From assembly GCA_029855935.1 (NCBI GenBank), contig JAGSHN010000018.1, forward strand, positions 1-64,000: DNA of 64,000 nt. Direction: 5' to 3'. The position numbers were made by a program, and so were the translations under genes. This DNA is from Candidatus Thorarchaeota archaeon. GTDB taxonomy: Archaea > Asgardarchaeota > Thorarchaeia > Thorarchaeales > Thorarchaeaceae. The notes under the pieces are model-generated. The model made no database searches and was not told the DNA's origin. It saw nothing but the letters and a program-made list of their open reading frames with translations. Of this stretch, positions 55,485-63,801 are shown one piece after another (position 1 is the first letter of the stretch; every line of letters begins with the position of its first letter).

Positions 55485-56279
55485 TCACTCCAGATCTGAA
55501 TCGATACGGCCAAAGTCTTCGGCTATTTCGATGTCTTCGGGACTTGGAACGATACCCTCAACCCGAAGAGTCGAGCCAGCACATTGCTGGTCTGTTAGCA
55601 TTGAGAGCTGTGCAATTGTTTCTTGTGTCCAATCGCGGAGCAATACCTGAAGTTCTTGAATCTGTTTCTTGGTCAGGGTTGCTTGCATCTGGGCTAGTCC
55701 GATTACCACTATCACCAAAGTCGGGAACAGCGCAAGGTTGTACGTCATTATCCACCACGACAGGGACAAACTGTCAATTTGCCCTTCGTCACTCTCTACT
55801 GCTGTTGCATCTGGCATCTCGGAAGTGTCATCAACAATGCGTCGAAGCTCTTTCATAAGCCTTTGAAAGTCAGAGTATTCGAGATGGAGATTTCCGTCCG
55901 GTCCCGCTTCAACAGAGAACATAAGGACTGGCAGTAGAGTCCTGAGAGTATCGAGCGCAAATGTGAAGTTAGAGAGAACAACTGAGCCATAGAGTTCTCT
56001 AAGCGTTTCAAACAGTGCACTGTCCTCCGCTATTCTTTGGAAGAATGACTGAAGTGACTTATACGCGGAGATTGCTGTCTTCTTTGCCTTTTCTATGTCC
56101 TGAAACATCGCCAGAAACGAAGACTCGAACTCCTCTAGGACAAGCTTCTTGATGGCTGCACCAATTGATTCTCTTGAGAATTCCTCAATAAGCGCTTGCA
56201 GATGACTGTCGACATGCTTGGGTTCACCCATCAAATGCGCACTGATCATGCTGGAGCGATTGGGAACCATTTGCATCAT
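55485..56279 (-). CDS. Unrecognised protein with one membrane helix, coupled to MazF-like toxin
   Basis: Not recognised. The 264-aa protein is mostly helical (LQALIEEFSRESIGAAIKKL, AKKTAISAYKSLQSFFQRI), with one clear hydrophobic segment (about 174-198, SLSWWIMTYNLALFPTLVIV) and a helical C-terminal region (KKQIQELQVLLRDWTQETIA). It starts at tandem ATG 56279; an ATG at 56231 (MGEPKHVDSHLQ) is an alternative start. Its stop is 8 bases before the toxin's ATG, so it occupies the antitoxin position, but is far longer than MazE-type antitoxins and has no visible DNA-binding domain. An A-rich tract near 56318-56325 may be promoter sequence. Confidence 0.75.
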   Translation of the reverse strand: MMQMVPNRSSMISAHLMGEPKHVDSHLQALIEEFSRESIGAAIKKLVLEEFESSFLAMFQDIEKAKKTAISAYKSLQSFFQRIAEDSALFETLRELYGSVVLSNFTFALDTLRTLLPVLMFSVEAGPDGNLHLEYSDFQRLMKELRRIVDDTSEMPDATAVESDEGQIDSLSLSWWIMTYNLALFPTLVIVVIGLAQMQATLTKKQIQELQVLLRDWTQETIAQLSMLTDQQCAGSTLRVEGIVPSPEDIEIAEDFGRIDSDLE

Positions 56280-56385
56280 CGACTACCTGCCTCCGAATTG
56301 GCTGGTGACTCCCACAGCTTTTTTTTCCGACCACGTTTGTGTTCCCGCCTAGCTCTCTATGATAGAACTTTCGGTTTCGCTCTTA

Positions 56386-56900
56386 TCATAGTTTTCTGCC
56401 TGAAACGCGTGACTTTATCCCGACGAAACATTCAGCCCATCGTCGCTGTGCACTCTTGGGAAACGAGGGGTCGCTACGAAACCCGGCCGTACCATTGCAG
56501 TTGTCGTGGAACACCTTGTAGTCAGACTCTAGATAGCTGAGGCGAGTGTTATGTATCTGCTCGACGGTCCTTGCAGGACTGCTGTGCCGATAGTCGTGAA
56601 TCTCCACACGTTCCCCGCAGTCGGTCTTGGTTCGCTTCTCCGTGCTAGTGGAGAGCCTTGTCTGCTGCAGGGGACACATCGGCAGTCACTCATCGTGATA
56701 GGTCACAGGAAGGCCGTTCCACGCCCATACATTGTTCTGGAGAGGACACTGTCAGCCTACTTGGACTGGCGCCCTCCCGGTAGTACCGCACCTGCATACA
56801 GACTGCGCTTCTTGTGTGTGTCCAGCCTCTCGCAACAAGCGAGACCCCAGTTTCTTGCTGGCATCATAGAGCGAAATTGCGGGCACACCCTTCCAAGCGG
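56386..56900 (-). pseudogene. Degraded reading frame, origin unknown
   Basis: One minus-strand frame reads through two in-frame stops (TGA at about 56755 and 56704) and contains AISLYDASKKLGSRLLREAG, CRCGTTG, CPLQQTRLSTSTEKRTKT and VEQIHNTRLSYLESDYKVFH. The Cys clusters and basic segments could come from a transposase or integrase, but I cannot match it to a family. Confidence 0.35.
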
Positions 56901-56954
56901 CCGATAGACTGTGATCCAATGACAGGTTTGCAGCATCGGAGCCACAATATTCAG

Positions 56955-57413
56955 TTAGGTCCTATGCGTGGATACATTCAGTCGGGACTCACTAGACAAG
57001 GTTCCAACTCCGAAGAGAACTACAATGCTCAAGTAGAAGCCTCTAAGAGAAACACCAGAACTATGTTTCCGGTGACCACTTGAGATCGCGGCGGTTTCGA
57101 CGTGGGTCACGTCACAAAGAGCCGAATCACCAAGTTCGGGAGCAGGGTCAGTTGAGGCGGGTTCGGCTCCCGGTTCTGGCCGCGTAGATAGAAGCTGCGA
57201 GCTGTCATACACCGACGTTGCCTCGTAGTACTAGTTCTGCGTGTAGTTGGTGACTAGCCTCTGCATCATCCGCATAATGGTGTTGGAGAAGAACTGGAAG
57301 GATTCAGAGCCGCTTGACAGATATAGGCCACGAGTAGCCAACAACTGAGCCTGACCGTAGTCTCTCGCTTGAAGAAGAGGAGGGCTTTGGCGAATTGTTC
57401 ATAGTCAGACTAT
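56955..57413 (-). pseudogene. Degraded gene of a possible membrane-anchored protein
   Basis: The minus-strand frame reads LATRGLYLSSGSESFQFFSN, NTIMRMMQRLVTNYTQN, an in-frame TAG at 57231-57233, then YYEATSVYDSSQLLST and a C-terminal hydrophobic FYLSIVVLFGVGTL. Upstream the frame shifts near 57360 from EQFAKALLFFKRE. One stop and one frameshift suggest a recently inactivated gene. Family unknown. Confidence 0.3.
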
Positions 57414-57543
57414 GTGGCTCTGCGGAATCAGGTTATCCTAGGCGGGCCCAGCCCGTGTCGAGTCGCCATCTACGGCCAGCGTCATGCTCAAGTTCATCCA
57501 CCAAAAGACCAATTACGAAAGTGCTCAATCTCAGCGGGAGTGA

Positions 57544-59547
57544 GTGTGTTTCATATTGGAAATTCCGTCGGAGTTCGGTCATCTGAGGGAAGACTCAAGC
57601 ATCCCGTGGGAGAGGATAGTATCAGAGGCCAATTCTAGGCGTGAGAAGAACTACTTCATTGCCTTTACCGATGTCGCAATCGAGTTCGCAAGGAAGGAGA
57701 GTATGAAGAAGCGCCCACGGGAGGGAGTGGTCATCCTAGGCATCGAGGCTGCGCTGACACGTGGTCGACTGGCGGACGTTCTCTTCCTCTCTGATAGCAG
57801 TGATAGCATCGCCGTTCTCAGCCTGAGAGCAATTGCGCTCTTCGTTATCTCCGATACCGAGGGACTGAGGCACGTTCTCGAAACCGTGGAGGCGAAGGTG
57901 AGCGATGAGTCTCCAGTCACAGACAGGGTGAGAGTCTCGACGGTTCGAATCCTTCTTGCGGCCGTGGAGAGGGATACAAGCGTCATAATGTGCATAATGG
58001 AGTTTGATAATCTGCTTGACAACTATCCTGAGCAGGTCGAGCAGCCCCTGACAGAGACTATGTTCGCACTCTACGTGGTCGGTACTCTGCTCAAAGAAGT
58101 AGGGGAGGTGGGGAAGGCCTCGCGATTGGCCGACACGCTGGAGACAATGACAGAGTCGAAAGGCCACAGGATGCTCACCGCTCTCGTTGAGAACCTCAGG
58201 GGCAACATAGCCAACTACTTGGGAGAATACAGTAGAGCAGAGGAGCACTATCTCAGGTGCCGCGAGATCAGTCAGGAGTACGGTTTCTCTCTAGGCGTGG
58301 GAATGGCTCTAAACAACATGGGTTCACTGATGATAGCGGTCTTCAGGCTGGAGGAGGCGCTTGAGTATCTCCGAGAGGCGCTCAAGTATATGGACATAGA
58401 GACGCCAAGGCTCACCACACTCGTCAATCTGGGAGAGATTGCGACTCTCCTAGGCAAGACCGATGAGGCACGCGAGTACTTTGAGGAGGCTGTACGGATA
58501 GAGAAGAAGCTCCAGAAGGGAGTCGTAGAGACCTACACGCTGTACTGTTCCCTACTGTGTCGCCTTGGAGAAATGGACAAGGCAAGAAAGATGCTGTCCG
58601 AGGCCGCGAAGATAGCGGAGAAGTCGGAGAAACCAATCAAGCGATGTTCCTACCTACTCTCGCTCGCACTCTTCAACGCCAGCAACGGCGGGTATGCGGA
58701 GGCCAGAAAAGCGCTGGACGAGATGCTGACAATTGCCCGCGAACAGAAGGTCTTCGAGATGGTTGTCCGTGCCATCATCGAAACCGCGAGGGTCTATATG
58801 AGCGAGTTTGAGGCCACAGGCAACAGACAACTGATCTCTCAGGCGATGCAGTATCTAGACGACCTGACGCAGATTGCGAAGGAGCAGGACCTGCCATCGC
58901 TGCGAGCACGTGCGTTGATGCTCAAGGGAGAGTTGCATCGTCTCACTGGGGGCGTTCTCCAAGCGAAGGGCTATCTGGAACGTGCACTCAGTATTGCAAG
59001 ATTCAGGGATGACGCGATGTTGGAGGCACAGATAAGGGAGAGCCTAGAGACGTTGGGTGGCGCGGAGGAGGAAGATGTAGAAGAAAGTGTGATGAGCTCT
59101 ATGGACCGCATCTCAGTCTTCAGAACGCACGGCCGCTACAGAGAGGTTGCAACACCAACACTGCACGCCTTGATCACCATAATCAGAGAGTCTGGCCTGA
59201 CCGAGTTCGTTCACTATTTTGACAGCTCGCTTGAGATGGACAGCTCAATAATTGCAGGATTCATCACAGCCATTGCGGCATTTAGTTCAAAGTTGATGGA
59301 GTCTACGGGGAACCTGAGGACAATCTCGCACGAGGGATTCACCATCATGATGGAACATACTGAGAGACGGACGGTGGCTCTCATAGCGACTGAGGAGACC
59401 TATGAGATCAGATATAGACTGAGAAAGTTCGCGAAGGAATTCGATGAAAAGTTCCCACTGCCCGAGGGCGACGTCATCGAGACAAAGGTATACGAGGCGG
59501 CCACTGAGATGGTCAACCAGAGCTTCACAGACCTTATAGTGGCCTGA
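57544..59547 (+). CDS. TPR-repeat protein with C-terminal longin/roadblock-like domain
   Basis: A 667-aa cytoplasmic scaffold. Residues about 180-510 are TPR-like helical repeats (GEYSRAEEHYLRCREISQEY, FRLEEALEYLREALKYMDIE, GKTDEAREYFEEAVRIEKKL, GEMDKARKMLSEAAKIAEKS). The C-terminal part (about 525-620; PTLHALITIIRESGLTEFVH, SSIIAGFITAIAAFSSKLME, HEGFTIMMEHTERRTVALIA) resembles the profilin-like sensor fold of longin/roadblock-type GTPase partners. The start is GTG 57544 after GGGAG; TTG 57556 is possible. A GTPBP1-like GTPase gene follows by 34 bases, and is probably in the same transcript, so this may be its regulator or adaptor. Confidence 0.85.
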   Translation: MCFILEIPSEFGHLREDSSIPWERIVSEANSRREKNYFIAFTDVAIEFARKESMKKRPREGVVILGIEAALTRGRLADVLFLSDSSDSIAVLSLRAIALFVISDTEGLRHVLETVEAKVSDESPVTDRVRVSTVRILLAAVERDTSVIMCIMEFDNLLDNYPEQVEQPLTETMFALYVVGTLLKEVGEVGKASRLADTLETMTESKGHRMLTALVENLRGNIANYLGEYSRAEEHYLRCREISQEYGFSLGVGMALNNMGSLMIAVFRLEEALEYLREALKYMDIETPRLTTLVNLGEIATLLGKTDEAREYFEEAVRIEKKLQKGVVETYTLYCSLLCRLGEMDKARKMLSEAAKIAEKSEKPIKRCSYLLSLALFNASNGGYAEARKALDEMLTIAREQKVFEMVVRAIIETARVYMSEFEATGNRQLISQAMQYLDDLTQIAKEQDLPSLRARALMLKGELHRLTGGVLQAKGYLERALSIARFRDDAMLEAQIRESLETLGGAEEEDVEESVMSSMDRISVFRTHGRYREVATPTLHALITIIRESGLTEFVHYFDSSLEMDSSIIAGFITAIAAFSSKLMESTGNLRTISHEGFTIMMEHTERRTVALIATEETYEIRYRLRKFAKEFDEKFPLPEGDVIETKVYEAATEMVNQSFTDLIVA

Positions 59548-59581
59548 TGATGTACAGTCTCAAGACCGGAGAACCTGTGAC

Positions 59582-61246
59582 ATGACCACTATAGATGACA
59601 TTCAGCGTATCGTCACAATCGGAGAGACCCGCAATACTGAGTTCAAGAGAACGCTGACAAGAGCGGACCTCAAGAAAGACCGAAGAGAGAGACTCGTCGC
59701 GCGCATCCGGTACATGACCTGCGAGAGCCCCTTCGAGGGGCGATTCCTGGTTGGCATTGAGGACATCAACGACAGAGAATGGAAGATATACGGCCTCGAT
59801 GAGAAGCGCCTAAGAGAGGCTCAAGAGGTCCTCCACATAATCTGCGAGGAGGCGGGAGTCGAGATAGTTGAGGAGGAACAGATAGAGACTGAGAGAGGCC
59901 TTGTCGGTATGTTTCTCCTCAAGCGAGTGGTCACGCCAGAGGTCAAGGAGACCTGTTCCGTCAATGTCGCAGGACGTGTCAACTCCGGCAAGTCCACGCT
60001 GATTGGAGTGCTCGTGACGGGAAATGCTGACAATGGGAGTGGTCGGGCCAGATCGTTCCTCCTGACCCATCCTCAGGAACTCACCCGCGGACAGACCGCT
60101 GACATTCACCTGGCATTCATGGGATTCACCGAAGACGGAGAGATCCTCCATCTCGATGACCCGTTGAACAAGGGCGAGGCCGCAAGAGTACTGGACAGAT
60201 CTTCGAAGATTGTCACATTCTTTGACGCACCGGGACACAAAGAATACTCCAAGACTATGATAAGGAGTATTCTGGGCGCTGACGCACAGTATGGAATGGT
60301 GCTAGTACCAGCACCAGAAGAGGCCGATCTGATACGGCAGGAGGAGCTCCGTACCGGCATCCGCCGGCTGGACGATATCACCCGGGAACATCTGATATTG
60401 ATGGCCAGCCAGAAGATGCCCTTTATGCTGCTCATCTCAAAGGTGGACAGAGCAGACGCCGATGACATCACGCTTGTGAGCGAGGTGACTAGGTCCACGC
60501 TGAAGGAGATTGGAAAGATTCCCGTCACGGTGAACAGCCACGATGAGATTCCGCCAGTAGTCAGAGAGATGCCGAATGGTACTGTGGTGCCTGTTCTGCT
60601 CGTGTCTGCAGTGGACTCGCGTTCGCTAGACCTAGTGACAGAGATACTCCGACAGCTGCCGTCAAAGTCAACTGAGGACTCGCTCGACAAGCCAGCGCTT
60701 GCCTACGTTGACAAGGTCTACAGAGGGATTCGCGGTACCAACGTGGTCGTCACAGGGACCGTGAGGCAGGGCGTCTTCAAGACGGGTCAGATCGTCGTCC
60801 TCGGACCGGATCACAATGGTAGTCTGCTCACAGGCCGCATCTTCAGCATCGAGGTGTTCAAGAAACGTGTCAGCGGGGTGAAGGCTGGCGACCTCTTTGG
60901 CTTTGACATAAAGGATGTCGACAAGCACTCAGTGCGACGCGGCCAAGCGATTGCCGACTCTGAGGAACTCATCACTCCGTGCAGAGTGTTTGAGGCCAAC
61001 ATAGTAGTCACCCGTCACCCGACGCGAATCTCAGTGGGCTACTCTCCCGTCTTGCAGTGTCACACGATTCAGCATACCGTCGTCCTGCGGAAGATCTACA
61101 ATGCCGAGTATCTCTGCGTAGGCGACTTTGCCAGAGTACGACTGGAGTTCTCGATGTATCCCGAGGCCATAGGCGTGGGCGACAAGATAGTGCTGAGAGA
61201 GGCGAACACTCGGGCCATCGGGACGGTCATTGAGATCATCAAGTAG
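59582..61246 (+). CDS. GTPBP1-like translational-type GTPase
   Basis: A 554-aa GTPase of the GTPBP1/GTPBP2 branch of elongation-factor-like GTPases. An N-terminal domain (about 1-115; GETRNTEFKRTLTRADLKKD, FLVGIEDIND) resembles the schlafen AlbA_2 fold found in archaeal members. The G domain has P-loop AGRVNSGKST (about 130-139), TRGQTADIHLAFMGF, G3 DAPGHKEY, and G4 as SKVD in place of NKxD. EF-Tu-like beta-barrel domains II and III follow (about 380-554). Eukaryotic GTPBP1 acts in mRNA turnover and translation-related processes; the archaeal role is unknown. The start is ATG 59582. Confidence 0.88.
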   Translation: MTTIDDIQRIVTIGETRNTEFKRTLTRADLKKDRRERLVARIRYMTCESPFEGRFLVGIEDINDREWKIYGLDEKRLREAQEVLHIICEEAGVEIVEEEQIETERGLVGMFLLKRVVTPEVKETCSVNVAGRVNSGKSTLIGVLVTGNADNGSGRARSFLLTHPQELTRGQTADIHLAFMGFTEDGEILHLDDPLNKGEAARVLDRSSKIVTFFDAPGHKEYSKTMIRSILGADAQYGMVLVPAPEEADLIRQEELRTGIRRLDDITREHLILMASQKMPFMLLISKVDRADADDITLVSEVTRSTLKEIGKIPVTVNSHDEIPPVVREMPNGTVVPVLLVSAVDSRSLDLVTEILRQLPSKSTEDSLDKPALAYVDKVYRGIRGTNVVVTGTVRQGVFKTGQIVVLGPDHNGSLLTGRIFSIEVFKKRVSGVKAGDLFGFDIKDVDKHSVRRGQAIADSEELITPCRVFEANIVVTRHPTRISVGYSPVLQCHTIQHTVVLRKIYNAEYLCVGDFARVRLEFSMYPEAIGVGDKIVLREANTRAIGTVIEIIK

Positions 61247-62942
61247 CCTGTGACTCGAAGCGCGGCAATGACGTCGGGAGAAGGGGCTCGTATCGGACCA
61301 GACCACGCGAGGAGACCACGCGCAGCAGGGGGTATACGGCGATGTCTGTGTCGGTGCATCTTCGGAGTAGCTCCACTCTCCAGTGAGGCGGACTTGACAC
61401 GATGGCCACGGCCCCGTCCTCCGTCAGCAGCAGTGTTCTCTCGATTGCCGCACCCTCTGTGGCCTGTCTAACACTCTCCTCCGATCCTGTGATAAGCAGA
61501 TTGGGCTGAAGACCGAGATGATTGAACTCCGGCAGGAGTAGAAGATTCCCGGTGCGTATCAGGGACTCCATCCTCTCGGGCGAACCGATAAAAGTGTCTC
61601 GAAGGACCTGAGGATCTCCCGAGTACAGCCGTTCTAGGACGGCCCTCTCCGCAGCAGGGAGCTCCGCCTGGCGAAAGTCTATTCTTGCCTCAACGGTTGG
61701 AGAAACCTCACGGGACCGTCCCAGTCGTGACAGTGCCCAGGTCACTATTCTGTCCACCTGGGGCAGAATGCCTCCTGACTTTGGTACCACGTCGTCAAGC
61801 TCTAGGCGATACTCAAGGGCCAATAGGTCTGAGCCGCTCCCGCTATCGGACACTGTCGCGGCAGATACGTGAGAGCCTTGGATGTAGTCGAGACGCAAGA
61901 GTGCCTTATCATCATCAGACGGCCGCTGCCACGTGATGCGCTGGTCGAGAGCTAGAGGATTGACGACCGCTCGAACACCAAGATGTATCTCCGGTACTGG
62001 GGAGTCGGTCTGGGCAAGTCGACGAGGAGAAGGGAGCAGTCCACAGAACTCTCTGAGGGAATGATACCGCTCTGTCCCGAGATTTACCTCGTGAGAACTG
62101 TGCACAACGTCAAGCACCTGTTGGAACTGCTTCCATCCCTTGATGGGTGGTGACGCCTCTCTCAGAACATCGAGCAAAGACCGGAAGCCGCGAGAGTCGT
62201 AGCTCTCTGCGTGGTAGACCAAGTGCGTCACAACGGAGAGCCGACCACTCTTCTTGGAGGCCCTCAGCCACGCCCTCAGCCAGCCCGTACGGGAATCACC
62301 ACGCAGAAGAGAGTATGCGATAGCATTGCCAAGCGTGACCGACCATTGCGCCAAGCGCCTGTCAGGATCAAGGTGCAACAGCACGGCAGCCCTGAGCGCA
62401 AGCCCCTCCCTCCACGAGGCCCGCACCGATGCCTCTTCGATGACAAAGGCATCGCCATCAAGTGCAAGGCCAAAGTTCTGTCCCTCGCCAACGGGTGAAG
62501 AGCTGACAAAGAGTGGCGGGAAGTCGGGCTCGGTCAGGCCCATATGCCGCGACACTCGCCTGATGGCACGTGCGAGCAGCGAGCGCACCTCCTCTGTGGC
62601 CTCCATTCTCAGCTCCTCTGGCGTGGGCTCCCTCGGCTTCTCGTACCGGGCAATCAGGCGGGAGGCGCGCCGAATCTTCTTGTACACCTCAACACTGACA
62701 TTCTCGCCCAAGTGCAGCACGCCCGAGGCGTCGAAGAAATAGACCCTTATCCTGTCGAGACTAATCACTGCTACAAGGAAGACGATGCCGCGAAGCTGAG
62801 CGAAGTGCTTTCGCAAGGTGGAGGCCTTCACGCGGAGAATCTCCACGGCAAGTGCGCCCGTCTCCCGGTACTGTCGTTCTCCAAACTCTGCCACCGCGCG
62901 CGGGACTCTCCTGCTTCTCTGACTCAATACGCGTACCTCCAT
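61239..62942 (-). CDS. Large hypothetical protein
   Basis: Not recognised. A 567-aa soluble, Arg-rich protein with no signal peptide or membrane helix. The N-terminal 110 residues look alpha/beta (LAVEILRVKASTLRKHFAQL, LDRIRVYFFDASGVLHLGEN), then a helical middle with VLLHLDPDRRLAQWSVTLG and VTHLVYHAESYDSRGFRSLL, and a C-terminal part with LLLTEDGAVAIVSSPPHWRV. The start is ATG 62942. Its 3' end overlaps the GTPBP1-like gene by 8 bases. No motif gives a function. Confidence 0.8.
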   Translation of the reverse strand: MEVRVLSQRSRRVPRAVAEFGERQYRETGALAVEILRVKASTLRKHFAQLRGIVFLVAVISLDRIRVYFFDASGVLHLGENVSVEVYKKIRRASRLIARYEKPREPTPEELRMEATEEVRSLLARAIRRVSRHMGLTEPDFPPLFVSSSPVGEGQNFGLALDGDAFVIEEASVRASWREGLALRAAVLLHLDPDRRLAQWSVTLGNAIAYSLLRGDSRTGWLRAWLRASKKSGRLSVVTHLVYHAESYDSRGFRSLLDVLREASPPIKGWKQFQQVLDVVHSSHEVNLGTERYHSLREFCGLLPSPRRLAQTDSPVPEIHLGVRAVVNPLALDQRITWQRPSDDDKALLRLDYIQGSHVSAATVSDSGSGSDLLALEYRLELDDVVPKSGGILPQVDRIVTWALSRLGRSREVSPTVEARIDFRQAELPAAERAVLERLYSGDPQVLRDTFIGSPERMESLIRTGNLLLLPEFNHLGLQPNLLITGSEESVRQATEGAAIERTLLLTEDGAVAIVSSPPHWRVELLRRCTDTDIAVYPLLRVVSSRGLVRYEPLLPTSLPRFESQAT

Positions 62943-63009
62943 CTCATAGGCTGGCGGAGTTGACTGCCTCAGCAGTCGCCATCAGGCCTGGCAGATAGCT
63001 GTGAGAGAC

Positions 63010-63019
63010 ATACTTAACT
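63010..63019 (+). promoter_or_regulatory. TATA box for the 52-aa membrane protein
   Basis: ATACTTAACT lies about 32-41 bases before ATG 63051, which predicts a leader of only about ten bases. No Shine-Dalgarno is seen. Confidence 0.35.
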
Positions 63020-63050
63020 GTATTCGCCTCTACGTGTGGCTGAGAATGCA

Positions 63051-63209
63051 ATGCAGTTCTTCGATATGACCATGCTCATAATCTGGCTCGTGGTCCCCCT
63101 CATGGTCCTCATCGGACGTGCGCTCTTGGCGGCATATAGGACCAAGCAGATACGAGACAGACTCCGCGAGACGGAGAAAAAGTCCACCCCTCTGACAAGG
63201 CCGCTATGA
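63051..63209 (+). CDS. Small single-helix membrane protein (52 aa)
   Basis: A short gene on the plus strand between two minus-strand genes. The product starts MQFFDMTMLIIWLVVPLMVL, has one N-terminal transmembrane helix (about 7-30), followed by a basic, charged cytoplasmic tail (RTKQIRDRLRETEKKS). The TATA element at 63010-63019 and the clean hydrophobic-then-charged pattern support it as real; the opposite frame (63014-63232, minus) lacks such a pattern. Function unknown. Confidence 0.6.
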   Translation: MQFFDMTMLIIWLVVPLMVLIGRALLAAYRTKQIRDRLRETEKKSTPLTRPL

Positions 63210-63232
63210 ATCTCAAATAGATACGCTGGCAC

Positions 63233-63733
63233 CTACGTGCCCTCTGTTGCCGCCCCTTCCTCTTCGGCCTGCGTCTTCTCCAGATCCTCGTACATGGGCA
63301 AGAGGAGATCTCTGGTGGGGGTTGTATTCATCACAACATCAAGGATCTCGTTGTTCCTCAGCAACATACAACCCAAGAACTCATAGAGATACTTGTCGAG
63401 TCGGATGTTCACACCTCGGCGCGGGACCTGTGTGAGGAATAGTACGATGCTGAAGTCTCCACGCGGCAGCTGATTCAAGATGCCTCGCTTCATGTCCGGC
63501 TTAAGGTCCTGCTCCAATTGCTTGGTGGCTGTGCCACGTTCAATGAAGCTATACCGGATCCGCTCAAAGTTTCCCGACGCGCTCTTCTTTGGCCGCAGAA
63601 ACGATATCGAGTACCCGAGCCTCTTCAGAGAGTTGTACCCAATGAACGTACGATACAGCGGAGGACAGAGTGGCTCCAGCTCTACCTTTCTGAGCTCGAC
63701 TATCTTGCCGTTTCTGCGAACCTTCAGATTCAT
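63233..63733 (-). CDS. Hypothetical protein
   Basis: Not recognised. A 166-aa soluble protein rich in basic and hydrophobic residues (MNLKVRRNGKIVELRKVELE; FIGYNSLKRLGYSISFLRPK; LDKYLYEFLGCMLLRNNEIL), with an acidic C-terminal tail (EKTQAEEEGAATEGT). No membrane helix or catalytic motif. The start is ATG 63733. It lies between the 52-aa membrane protein and the alkyltransferase gene, on the same strand as the latter. Confidence 0.75.
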   Translation of the reverse strand: MNLKVRRNGKIVELRKVELEPLCPPLYRTFIGYNSLKRLGYSISFLRPKKSASGNFERIRYSFIERGTATKQLEQDLKPDMKRGILNQLPRGDFSIVLFLTQVPRRGVNIRLDKYLYEFLGCMLLRNNEILDVVMNTTPTRDLLLPMYEDLEKTQAEEEGAATEGT

Positions 63734-63801
63734 ACTTCAGGCCATCCCAGAGTGAGTGCCCTTACTGCTTGTTGGGCAGGTGTCGGACCATCTATTGAAT
63801 G

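Larger units (their letters stand above)
56280..57543. other. Gene-poor patch with coding relics
   Basis: The 1264 bases hold no intact gene. Reading frames are short and interrupted; two minus-strand stretches look like degraded genes (annotated separately). By eye the region has base composition and codon use unlike its dense neighbours, consistent with an inserted and decaying segment. Confidence 0.5.

Noticed and set aside
57935-57965. GGTTCGAATCC, resembling a tRNA T-loop
   Set aside because: It is inside the TPR protein gene, and no acceptor or anticodon stem can be built around it.
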